NCBI GenBank assembly: GCA_964019425.1
Contig: OZ025825.1
Coordinates: forward strand, 651,001 to 715,000
Direction of reading: 5' to 3'
Length of the DNA stretch: 64,000 nt
Origin: Flectonema sp. DT1601
Lineage: Eukaryota; Euglenozoa; Diplonemea; Diplonemida; Diplonemidae
The translations under genes and the position numbers were made by a program. Positions 54,582 to 64,000 of this stretch are shown in pieces. Numbering within the stretch: the stretch's first letter is position 1; every line of letters starts with the position of its first letter. The notes beneath the pieces are model-generated. The model saw nothing but the letters and a program-made list of their open reading frames with translations. It searched no databases and was not told the origin of the DNA.

Positions 54582-56362
54582 CAGGAAAGTAGCAGTGACA
54601 AATGAAACTAACTAAGATGCTTAAACCTGTACAAGGTTGAAAACAGCATCGTTTTTTTTTTTAAAATTTTATTTTCCACTCTCTGTTTTTTTTGAGAAGG
54701 TACGACAGGACTCTGATCTGTTCGTTTCTCTCTGCAAAAAAAAAAAAAAAAAAAAAAAAATCTTTTTTTTTTAAAATTCATTCGTATGTAAATAGTAAAT
54801 TTCTGTTTTCTTCCCTCTTTTTTCAATTTTTTTTTTTTTTTTTTAAAAGTATGCTCAACACGTCATTAGAACAGAATTCCTTATTAATACACGTTTGGCG
54901 AAGGCGAAAAGAATGAAAAAAGAAAAAAGAAAAATCATATCTTTGTAATTAAAGCTGTTAGTTTCTACTATTGTGTGGTATCAAATGACTGATACCCCGT
55001 AAGCTTACCATGTTGGGATTTTCTAAATAAATAAATAAAAATAAATACCAAAGGAAAGGATAACGTTTTTCAGAACGACAACAGGCGGTAAGCGTTGTCA
55101 TATAACGAAGTTCTTTGTAATATTGTAAATAGTACCTTTCTTCTTTCTGAGAAGTACGGGGTGTTTTTTTTTTTTTTTTTTTTTTTTGTTAAAAAATGTA
55201 GTGAAAAACAATGACTTCGTTATATACGCACGACGAATAACGTTCTTCCCACGTTAAAAAAATGATGGAAAAAAAACAATAATAAAAAAAAAAAAGAAAT
55301 TAGACAAACGTACTTGCAATGCGTGTTGGATTTCAGGTCTTTATTCCTACCTTCTCATTTTTCATTGATAATAATTAATTAGTAAAATATTTTCTTTTGT
55401 TTCATAATTCTATTCGCATATTCGGCATCGTACCGCAGTATTGCTTTTGGTCTGTTTGATGTGACTGAAAAAAGGGAAGAAGAAGATTTAAAGAACAACA
55501 GAATACAGAGGACAGCGGGAAAAAAAAGAAACAAACAAACAAAATAAAAGGAGGTACACAGATACGTTTTCCTTACCAGGTGCGCGTTCTCAGCGAATTT
55601 CGAAATTTTTTTTTTAATTTTATTTTATTTTAGTAGTAACCTAAAAATATATTTTATGTGAAAAGAAAAGATGAAAAGATTCATTTATGAAAAAAAAAAA
55701 AAAAAAAAATATTGTTTGCACAAAATAATCACTTCATCTCTTTTTTTTACCCCCTAACAACACTTTAATATCTAAAGTTGTTACTGTTTTTTTACATTGT
55801 CAAAGTTTCACACCCCAAACAACACCCCTACCACTCAACAATCGTTAAACACTATGTTATCGTTAAAATAAAAAAAAAATAAAAATAAAAAATTGCAAAA
55901 CGAGATAAGAAAGAAAGTCAGCTCTCTATTTTGGAGTAGTTCATTTTGTAATTTTATTAAAATCCTTTTGAATGAAAAAGTGCGGGAACAAAAAAAAAAA
56001 AAGAATTATTTCCTAAGTTTACTTTTTCATTCGAGCCTACTTCTAGACTGGCTATACTACTAAAGAAAACAAAGCAAACAATTACTGCCTTTGGATCTGT
56101 TATTTCAGATGCATCCAATTTGAAAATTTCTGCATGTGTGAGAGTACTCTTTAACCCGAGGGACTTGCAAGTTGTCAGAAAAAAAAAGAACGAAAAAAAA
56201 AAAAAGTTAACTTAAAACAAGAAGAGAACCCTTGTCAACTACTTCACACCTCCCACTAATTACAATATAATGGTAACATCCCAGTGAGTGAAGTGTTTTT
56301 GTTTAATTTATATCAAATATGAAATAATTTATCCGCGCCACAGTAATTTTTATTTAGATCAA
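54582..56362. other. 1.8 kb spacer
   Basis: No gene. A and T runs are near 54737, 54830, 55165, 55690. At 54973-54998 lies TGTGTGGTATCAAATGACTG then ATACC, a GGTATC/GATACC hairpin related to one near 34994. The acceptor AG is at 56356-56357. Confidence 0.6.
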
Positions 56363-57332
56363 ATGGGTTGTGGTGATAGTAAGCCAGCACCTCCAAAGAA
56401 AGCCCCGAGAAACCCTCCTCCAGCAAAATCAAAAGCACCTCCGGTAACCGTTACTGAAGAAAAAAAACCAGAACCTGTAAAACAGGAAGAAGAACCAAAG
56501 AAGGAAGAAGAAAAACCAGCTGTTGTTGAAGATGAAGAAGAATCTTCGTCACAGGCACCGCTAACTCCAAAGGCAAAAACGAAATTATATGGACATTATA
56601 TGCAGCCTAGCTGTAGAAGTGTGATTTGGTTTTTTAAGTATATTAAAAAACCTTATGAATTCTGTGTTGTTGACATGATCGCTGGACAAGAAAGCAGCAA
56701 AGATTTCCGTGACATGACTCCAGAAGAGTACAAACAACTGTGCAATGAACTTCCAAAGATCGCTGATGGTCCAGTTGAGGTTAAGAATGACAGCGCGATT
56801 CTCACTTACCTCTCATTGAGTGATGAGAGCGGTGAAGAACCTACTTTCCCTCTCAACGGATTCTCAAGTCAAGAGAGAGCAAGGATCGCAGAATACATTG
56901 GACGTCATCACGCTAGAGGAAGTTATTATAATAAATTCTATTCCACAATGATGCTCGAAAAGGATGAAGAAGCTCTCAACGAGGCGCGTACAGTAGGCTG
57001 GAATCGCATTTACGAATCTCTAATGGTTTACAATGACATTCTTGGCAAACAGAAATACGTTGCTGGAGACAAATTAACCATCGCTGACTTCTTATTTGCT
57101 CCTGTTGTATGTTTTATTCTATTCTCTTTTATTCTGAATGTAAGTAACTATAACATAGTCAAAACACCTAACAAAACAGATGGATCAATTACGTGTCATT
57201 GGTAGTTTAAAAGACTGTCAGCATATTACAGATTATTTAAAGAAAATGGAAGAAGTTGAAGGATACGAGGAGGCAAGCAGTGAATTTGTCAAAACATCTA
57301 AGGGACTCATGGAGAAGAATTGGGGAAAATAA
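56363..57332 (+). CDS. Single-domain GST with acidic/proline N-terminal extension, N-acylated
   Basis: Exons 56363-57106 and 57180-57332 (298 residues); intron GTATGT ... CTAACAAAACAG. ATG 56363 follows AG at 56356-56357. The start MGCGDSKPAPPKKAPRN is a myristoyl/palmitoyl type. Residues ~20-75 are Pro/Lys/Glu-rich and disordered. The GST part follows: HYMQPSCRSVIWFFKY, NDSAILTYLS, then KQKYVAGDKLTIADFLFAPV, and MDQLRVIGSL after the intron. At the place of the theta catalytic Ser (HPLSQPCR in the neighbours) it has Gln (HYMQPSCR), so it may bind rather than turn over glutathione. The GST intron sits at the same ADFLF...PV|xDQL point as in the next gene, which supports duplication from one ancestor. 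Confidence 0.85.
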
Positions 57333-57388
57333 ATCGTTCCTGCCTTTTTGTTGTTTTGCTTGTTAACGGGAGGGGAAGGGAAAGGAAG

Positions 57389-57421
<33 letters not shown>

Positions 57422-58531
57422 TTCTTATTGTATTGGAAATTTAAAAAAGAATATTTTTAAATCGGGTGAAGAGAATGAGTCTCGCCAGCTGCAGTACAGT
57501 GTGTTTATTTTCTTTATTTTTTCTTTTCTTTTTTTTTCGTCGTCTCCATATACTGTTACTGTTCACGCGACTCAACTTTCTTGTCTCGATTTGTACCTCC
57601 TACAGGGATGCAAAAGAATATTATCAGATTTTTCTGTGTCTTTTTTTACGATCTGATTGTGATTTTTTAGTCAGGGTTTCTGCAGGCTACAAGACACATT
57701 ATACTTATTGTGGTCTACTCCCTCCCTCGATTTATGCGATTCTTTCCCCCTTTCTTGTTTGTGTTTTTGTTTAAGAGAGTGGTCCTCTCTTAGCAAAAAA
57801 AAAAAAAAAAAAAATACCGCTTTCTTGTAGACAATTGCAGACGATGCTTGCAGTGGAAGATGTGATTCTCGTATCCCCGAAACTTGCTGACTTTGTTAAC
57901 AATCGTGCGGATCCATATTTTGATGTGGGCAAGAGGTCGGCAAAAAACCAGATATTTCGTCTTTGGTTGAAAAATTATACGGCAATTCAACATGCAAAAA
58001 AAAAAACAAAAAAAAACTTATTCGTGATTACAGATTTTCCGTGTTTTTCGGTTGTTTCTTCTTTTTTAGTAGTCAACCCCATCTCTACTATTTTGAAAAA
58101 TTGACGAAAAATCCCAAAACCCCCTAGTCGTTGCTTCTGAGGCACTAACAAGGAAAAAAAAAAAAAAAAAAAAAAGAGAAAACAAAATGAGATAAACGGA
58201 AACAGTGTTTTCAGACGAAAGGAAGAATCCCGCGGAGATAAATGATAACTGAAATTGCGATTATAGCCTTCGGAAGTCATCTCTTATCAATTGTCATCCT
58301 TCGGGTGAATTCGTTTCCCAATCCGAGTATGTTATGTATCCCAAAGGGTGGAAACAATGTAGAAAACTTACTTTCCCTTTTTTTTTTGTTATTCCATTCT
58401 TGTTTTTTCTTTCCAGTTCTCAAAATATTCAATATTAGGAGGAGGCTAAACGAGACTTGATTTAGTTATTTTATTTATTTATTTATTTTTTTTCAATCAT
58501 TTTTTTTTCCAAATCAGCAAACAAACCAACT
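57333..58531. other. Spacer
   Basis: No gene. A runs are near 57388-57418, 57796 and 58155. The acceptor AG for the third GST is at 58516-58517. Confidence 0.65.
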
Positions 58532-59338
58532 ATGACTATGAAACTCCGCTGGCACGAGTTATCTATGCCCAGCCGCTCTGTGGCGTGGTATTTGCAATAC
58601 ATTGGAAAGGAGTGTGAGTTAGTTCCCGTAAAGTTATTCGAGGGAGAACAAAAATCCGAAGAGTACACCAACAAACATCCAATGGGACAATTCCCTGCAT
58701 TGGAGGAAGGTGATTTCTTTCTTTCTGAGAGTAGCGCTATTTTACAATATCTTGCAGAGGGAAGATCTGAACTACCGACTGACAGAGCAGAGAGGGCAGC
58801 TCTAGAGGAGTACATTACAGCACATCACACAACAGTCAGATTGTTGTCATCTGAATGCTTTGCTCATGCTGCTTATATTAAAGAGAATGCCAGCGCTACT
58901 CACGAAGAACGTGAACCGATTCTGGCATCGCGAGTACCTCTCATCGCACCTATTCTAAAGTATTATGATCATATCCTGTCTAAGCAAGATTATATTTGTG
59001 GAGAGAAACTAACTATAGCTGACTTCCTGTTCTGTTGTGAGGTTTGTAGAATATTATAATTTTCTTTTTTTTTTCATTTTAACAAAGTATTGTAAGAACG
59101 AAAAAGAATGTTGGACCGCACACGTAAATCTCATTTAACTTTATAAAAACAATTAAACTATAAACAGGTCGACGAGTTGCATATCTTCAATATTCTAGCG
59201 CCATATAAGGGTCTCAAGGAATACGTAAGAAGGATGTCAAAGACTGAGGGTTATCACGATAATTGGAGCGCTTTTACTGGAGCTCTGAAAAACTTTGTAC
59301 CTCATCTGAAGGAAAAACCTTTCGATGATGAAGCATAA
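58532..59338 (+). CDS. Single-domain theta-like glutathione S-transferase
   Basis: Exons 58532-59041 and 59168-59338 (226 residues, normal GST length). The intron starts GTTTGT and ends AACTATAAACAG. Catalytic-type Ser is in HELSMPSRSVAWYLQY; KHPMGQFPALEEGDFFLSES and SAILQYLAEG form the glutathione site; GEKLTIADFLFCCE|VDELHIFN spans the intron at the position shared with the second GST. No acylation motif here (MTMKLRW), so it is likely cytosolic. The intron carries a 42-bp block also seen in the third kinase intron. It is the third GST in a row, so the cluster arose by tandem duplication. Confidence 0.88.
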
Positions 59339-60154
59339 AACACAGTAGAGGAAAAAAAAAAAAAAAAAAACTTTTTTTTTCTTTTTTGTTTTTGTAAACA
59401 AGAAAGGGAAAACCTACAATCCACCCAGAAACGCATACCACCGGTCACGGCCTTGTGGAGCATTTTTTGCCCCCAGGAATACGTTGCGCACTTTGTTTTT
59501 TTTTCCCGTCTCAGTTTACTTTGCGAGTTCAGCAAAAAAAAAAAAAAAAAAAAACCGAAATTTCTTCTTGCTGCTACTCTCTATAATCCCAACCCCTCTG
59601 GTCAGAACCACCTGCTGCTGATTTGAATTTATGTTGTTTTGTGCTGTTGACTATTTTATCTGTCACAGTCAGGCATATGTAGGCTTCTCAAAAAAAAAAA
59701 AAAAAAAAGAAAAAGTTGTGATAATTATGAAAAGAAAAAAAAATAGTGAAGATAAAAAAAAAAAAGTGCAAACTACCCAATTTTTTTTTTTATAATTTTT
59801 TTTATTTTTTTTTTTTTTGTAGAAAAATTGGCTATTTCGTCAATGAATCGTTTTGATTGATGTTTACTCTGACTGCATCAAAGACGTCCCTTCGCCCTCA
59901 CGATAATAATCATGAAGACTGACAAAAAAAACGATCGAAAAGGTCTTTCTCAGAAACTCTGTAGCGACAACAACGAGATTTATGACACCAAAAGCGTTAT
60001 TAAAAAAAAAAAAAAAAAACATAATATCACTTTCTTCGGTAGTTGTACCACACACGAATGAACTCGTTATTGTGAAGCAAGTAAAAGTAAAGGTTTTTGT
60101 TATTGTGTAAAAAGATTTTTCGTTTCATTCACAAGGTTGGAAGTAATAATAAAA
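59339..60154. other. Spacer
   Basis: No gene. A runs near 59351, 59534, 59692 and 60002, a T run near 59800. A weak acceptor AG is at 60134-60135. Confidence 0.65.
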
Positions 60155-60879
60155 ATGAAAATTGCCGTAGTCGGGGCAGGTCCAGCTGGGGCATTAGTAG
60201 CAGGGTTACTACAACAAAATGAAAACACAACCGTTGTGGTTTATGAAAAAAGAAGTGATCCTCGAAAAACCGATCCTTCTCTCCGAAAGTTTATCGGACT
60301 ACTACTAACAGCAAGAGGAGAAAAACAGATATCGCAAGTTGGAATCACTCTTGAGGAGTTAAAGCAATATACAAGCTTCTTAGATGGTCGTTTTATCCAC
60401 AACAAGGATGGAACCAGAACATTAATTCAATGGGGATCAGGAGTTGGATCCACATGCAGATCGATCGACAGAAGATCATTTGTTTCTTCTCTCATCAACA
60501 AAGCAGAAGAAATCGGAGCAACTTTTAACTTTAATACATCAATAACGAGTGTTGATGTCACCAAAGGTTTGTTTCTAAAAAAAGAAAAAAAAAAACATTA
60601 TTGATATCATAAATAACTTTAACTAGAGTAAAACACCAACACCAACAGGTACAATTCAACTCGAATCATCATCAGAATCACATCAGTTTGATTTAATCAT
60701 TGGATCTGATGGGGTTCATTCAGTTGTACGCGGAGGTGGATTCAATCACACTATTGACGTCACTAACTCATCATATTGTTGGTTGGTTGTAAAAAAAGGA
60801 TCCCACGACACATCAAAAATAAATGTTTGGCCGCACACATACGGTATTGCTCATGGCACACCTAGCAAGAATTCTGGTA

Positions 60880-60924
<45 letters not shown>

Positions 60925-61568
60925 TTTGATGCTTTCTTAGTAGAATCTTAACAAAACAAACACCATCAGATGAAATAAACGTCACGTTCATTTTAAGAAA
61001 AGACCTCATGGATAGCTTTAAGGGAAACCCTGACAAGACTCGTGACTATATGAAGGAACACGCATCTCGATTTCTTGCTGTTGATGATTCCATTCCAGAG
61101 CAAATTGCGAGCGCAGAGTGCGGTGTCTTCCGAACCGTTACTTCCGACATGATAAGTAGTAAAGGAAATGCTGTGATTATAGGAGATGCTGCCCATGCTA
61201 TGTCACCATACTTAGGACAGGGAATGAATATTAGTTTAGAAGATGCGAGTGTGTTGTCATCATGTCTGAGGGATAGTTCTAATGATATCCCTGGTGCTCT
61301 TCAGAAGTTTTCATTGCTGAGAACACCGGAATACAAAGCTTGTCATTCTCTTGTTGATCTTCAGCAGAAATACTTTACTAAGTACATCAGGGAGTACTTG
61401 ACATCCTTTCGTATGAAATATCATTCGATCATGAGATGGATTGCTCCGATAGCCTACTGCCCTCCTCTACGAGAAATGGTAAACTCTCCGGGATACACAT
61501 TTGCTGAAGCCGAAGTTATGTTAACAAAGCAAAACCAATCTTGGTGTATTGGAAGAGTTTACGAATAG
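60155..61568 (+). CDS. KMO: Kynurenine 3-monooxygenase (FAD)
   Basis: Exons 60155-60566, 60649-60876 and 60970-61568 (412 residues). Introns start GTTTGT and GTATGG and end CACCAACACCAACAG and AACACCATCAG; the second has a T39 run right after its donor. It hydroxylates kynurenine to 3-hydroxykynurenine with NADPH and O2, in tryptophan breakdown and NAD synthesis. Seen: the FAD-binding start KIAVVGAGPAGALVAGLL, YEKRSDPR, FIGLLLTARGEKQISQVGI (family NLALSxRGxxALxxVG), SIDRRSFVSSLINKAE, the middle GSDGVHSVVR, and VIIGDAAHAMSPYLGQGMNI. KMO of animals and fungi is held in the outer mitochondrial membrane by its C-terminal segment; here the tail is short (SWCIGRVYE) and no clear membrane helix is seen. 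Confidence 0.85.
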
Positions 61569-62189
61569 TGTGGGTATTAATCTTGAAATATATCTGATTT
61601 GTTTATCTGAATTTTTTTGAGAGGTTTTACATTTTTTATCAACCGACGTAGTAGTTACTTTTCTTTGATTATTCATAGTCGAGTACTACTTACAGGGGAT
61701 CTGAAATGTGTAAGATATCAATAAAAAGTGAGTCAAATTTACCCTCTTGATTGTCGAGTGTGCATTTTCCAAATGCACACATTTGGAACCAGCGTGTTAT
61801 GTTAACAGGCGACTACCAAATCAGGAACCTTTGGTGTCTGATTTTGCTTTTTGTTTGTTGCCCCTCCTCTCTGCCTTTTGTACCTCTCTGTTGTTGCGTA
61901 GCCCTAGATTTCTTTTGAACAGGTGCTGATTTCTTATTATTGAGGTAATGAAGGTTGCCTTGTTGTTCTCTCTCCTTATCGGTGTCTGGGGGTACTCTTT
62001 GTACCGAAACTAGACTACCAGTGAAACCCGATTTGACTTCTTAAGCACGTTTTGATAAACAAACAAATTCTCTTTAGATAATTTTCCCCGACAGTACAAC
62101 AACCAATGCTTCCTTGTAATTTGATTCTCTCTATCCTTGATTTCGTAAATACAGCAAATGACACCTTTCAGAATATAAAAAAAAAAAAA
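61569..62189. other. Spacer with overlapping hairpins
   Basis: No gene. The hairpin pair at 61758-61788 is listed separately. The acceptor AG at 62170-62171 lies 18 bases before the next ATG. Confidence 0.65.
61758..61788 (+). other. Two mutually exclusive hairpins
   Basis: Hairpin 1: GTGTGCATTT (61758-61767), loop TCC, AAATGCACAC (61771-61780). Hairpin 2: TTCCAAATG (61767-61775), loop CACA, CATTTGGAA (61780-61788). Both are perfect and share the middle arm, so only one can form at a time. Confidence 0.65.
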
Positions 62190-63721
62190 ATGGCCGCCGC
62201 AGCAATGCAGCAGGATTCACTAATTCAAAAAGTTAAAAGATTAATACTTAGAAAAGGTGGAACAACAGGAATTAGAGGACTCTCGAGATGTTTTCGCATA
62301 ATGGATGACAATCAAGATCTTATGCTTGATAAACAAGAGTTGAAGAATTCTCTTCATGATTTTGGTCTGAATTTAAGTGATACCGATATTAATACTTTGG
62401 TGTGTACAAATTCTCTCTTGTAGTCTTGCATGATATATTTTAAAAAAAAAAAAAAAAAATTCAGATAAAGTGTTTTGACGTAAACGGAGACGGTAAAATT
62501 GCAGTACCGGAATTCTTAGCAGCTTTTCGAGTGGGTTTACATCCAAAACGAAAGGCTTTTATAACGCGTGTGTTTAGAAAATTTGATCAAAATGGTGATG
62601 GCAATCTAGACCTCCAAGAATTTCGTGGTGCATACAACGCTGGAGGACATCCTGATGTTCTGAAGGGATTAAAGACACAAGAAGAAGTGTTGTATGATTT
62701 CTTTAAATGTTTCGACAGCGATACCAACCCAGACGGTGTTATATCAAAACAAGAATTCGAACAACATTATTCAGGGATTTCTGCGGGGATTGCGAGCGAT
62801 GATCAGTTTATTGCTCTGCTGTCATCAACATGGAATCTCGGAGTCGGACACGATGAGTCTTCACATTGGGCAGCTCTGACTAACTCTTCAGACAATTCCA
62901 ACAATAGCTTTCCATCCATTTCAGGTAAACGCCTGCCGTTCGTTGGATTGGATGTGACGTTAAACACCGTAAATGTATGTTGTTGTTGGTTTCTTTATTA
63001 AAAAAAAAGTTGAGGGAAAAAAAAAAAAAAAAAAAAAAAAATCCAGCCTGCCACCTATGATATCAACCAACGAGAAGTAGCAATCGACAGAGCCATCTCT
63101 CAAGGAAAAGCAGGGACTATCGTAAACAAGATAAAGCAATATACTAAAACTAAAGTACCAACACAATATCACGGAGTCGGAAGGGAGTTTAGAAAAAGAG
63201 ATATCAAAGGCGACGGTTTTATTGATCCTTGCGAACTTGGAGACGTATTCAAAGCAGTTAAACTACACTACTACGTGTCTACAGAAGACAGGGAGTTGTT
63301 AATCCAAGAATATGATACTCTTAATGGAACTTTTGATTATATTTCATTCCTGAACGCCTTAACTGGTGATCTCCCTCCAATCCGAGCAATGCTTTTAGAA
63401 CGCACTTGGAAACGATTTCCACGTAACCGTTCAGGTCGAATTTCTATATTAGAACTTCAAGATTTATACATCCCTGATATGATACCCGAAGTCGCTCATG
63501 GTAAGCTCTCCAGGGGTGAAGCCTTATCGAGGTTTTTAGACTCTTGGGATGCTCGATTCTTCCCTTCAGGTTTCATTTCTTATGAAGAATTTGAACTTTA
63601 TTACACAGCTATTTCAGAAGAGACTGTAGCAAATAGTCACTTCAGTACAATGATAAAAGTAAGTTGGAAAGTTTGGGAAGAAGAAGCTCAACAAATAATT
63701 AATTCATTACTAACAAGTTGA
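62190..63721 (+). CDS. Double calcyphosin-like EF-hand protein
   Basis: Exons 62190-62399, 62465-62974 and 63047-63721 (464 residues). Donors are GTGTGT and GTATGT, with A-rich 3' ends. Residues ~10-200 follow calcyphosin: RKGGTTGIRGLSRCFRIMDD, EF loops DDNQDLMLDKQE, DVNGDGKIAVPE, DQNGDGNLDLQE and DSDTNPDGVISKQE, then EQHYSGISAGIASDDQFIAL. The second half repeats the plan (GVGREFRKRDIKGDGFIDPC; LYYTAISEETVANSHF), with some loops degenerate (DTLNGTFDY, PRNRSGRIS). Calcyphosin-like proteins are calcium sensors often found in cilia and flagella. A fused double form is less usual than the ~200-residue single form; the halves are joined by a Ser/Asn-rich linker. Confidence 0.85.
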
Positions 63722-63977
63722 AGCCAATCGTTTCAGGTAGTGACCACCAGACCTGATTTTAGATAACGTCAAACGCGTTGACGGCATGTAAACTTGAATG
63801 CCTTCACTTTGGTGAAACCTTTACAAAACCCCTTTTATGTGTATAAAACAACTAATTTCTACGAATGTAACGTATTGCGCAGATGGATTGATGGCTCTTT
63901 TTTTTAAATCATATTTTTTCATCCTCCCAGAAAAAGAAAAAAAAAAAAATACAAAAAAGAAGAAAACAACAACAACA
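63722..63977. other. Spacer before the last gene
   Basis: Short spacer; the tract TTTTTTCATCCTCCCAG (AG 63929-63930) is the likely acceptor. CAACAACAACA lies just before the ATG. Confidence 0.65.
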
Positions 63978-64000
63978 ATGTCTCAAGACACTCGGGTGTA
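63978..64000 (+). CDS. Start of a further gene, 3' cut by the window
   Basis: ATG at 63978 opens MSQDTRV and runs off the window. It is preceded by a pyrimidine-rich acceptor at 63929-63930 and an A-rich leader, like the other starts. No identity can be given. Confidence 0.5.

Overview
This is a 64 kb piece of a nuclear genome from a unicellular, flagellate-type eukaryote that uses the standard genetic code (TAA, TAG and TGA all end genes). About 24 protein genes are seen, and every intact one lies on the + strand. Almost every start codon sits a few to about 50 bases after a 3' splice site (T/C-rich tract plus AG), with no matching donor nearby. That is the picture expected for one-way, polycistronic transcription with spliced-leader trans-splicing. 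Together with an IMP dehydrogenase that ends in the peroxisome/glycosome signal SKM, it points to Euglenozoa. The many ordinary GT-AG cis introns (58-280 bp) fit a diplonemid or an early-branching kinetoplastid better than a trypanosomatid. The placement is inference; no rRNA or spliced-leader gene is in the window. Spacers are AT-rich and full of A or T runs of 15-40 bases.

Layout. 1-8.8 kb: the 3' half of a transportin (nuclear import), a 1160-residue protein with ubiquitin-interacting motifs, and a PH-domain AGC kinase of the PKB/Akt type. 8.8-13.2 kb: no intact gene. 13.2-18.7 kb: an unknown protein with a possible mitochondrial presequence, then a secreted/surface multi-pass protein with a Pro/Thr stalk. 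18.7-23.7 kb: a second empty tract holding a 33-bp inverted-repeat element and diverged repeats. 23.7-31.0 kb: three unknown genes, a phosphate:H+ symporter whose first intron ends in about 80 CAA repeats, and an unknown Ig-like protein. 31.5-38.4 kb: a secreted GH43-like glycosidase with a frame break, and an EF-hand/WD-repeat flagellar-type protein split by a 1.2 kb intron.

38.6-48.9 kb: a zinc-finger protein, IMP dehydrogenase, a 2OG-Fe(II) oxygenase whose 5' end is duplicated, an acylated papain-like protease candidate with a UIM, the autophagy regulator ATG13, a coiled-coil protein, and a small bacterial/phage-type papain-fold protein. 49.1-64 kb: V-ATPase subunit C with a large insertion containing a discoidin-like domain, a cluster of three theta-like GST genes (a triple-domain form and a second form, both with an MGC acylation motif, and a plain one), kynurenine 3-monooxygenase, and a double calcyphosin EF-hand protein. 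The last bases open the next gene.

Most genes are housekeeping genes in unrelated pathways, as expected for polycistronic arrays. The points that look new are the discoidin-like insertion in V-ATPase C, the lipid-anchored tandem GSTs, two different kinds of 3' splice site for cis and trans splicing, the giant CAA tract inside an intron, and repeat elements shared between introns or 5' flanks of unrelated genes.
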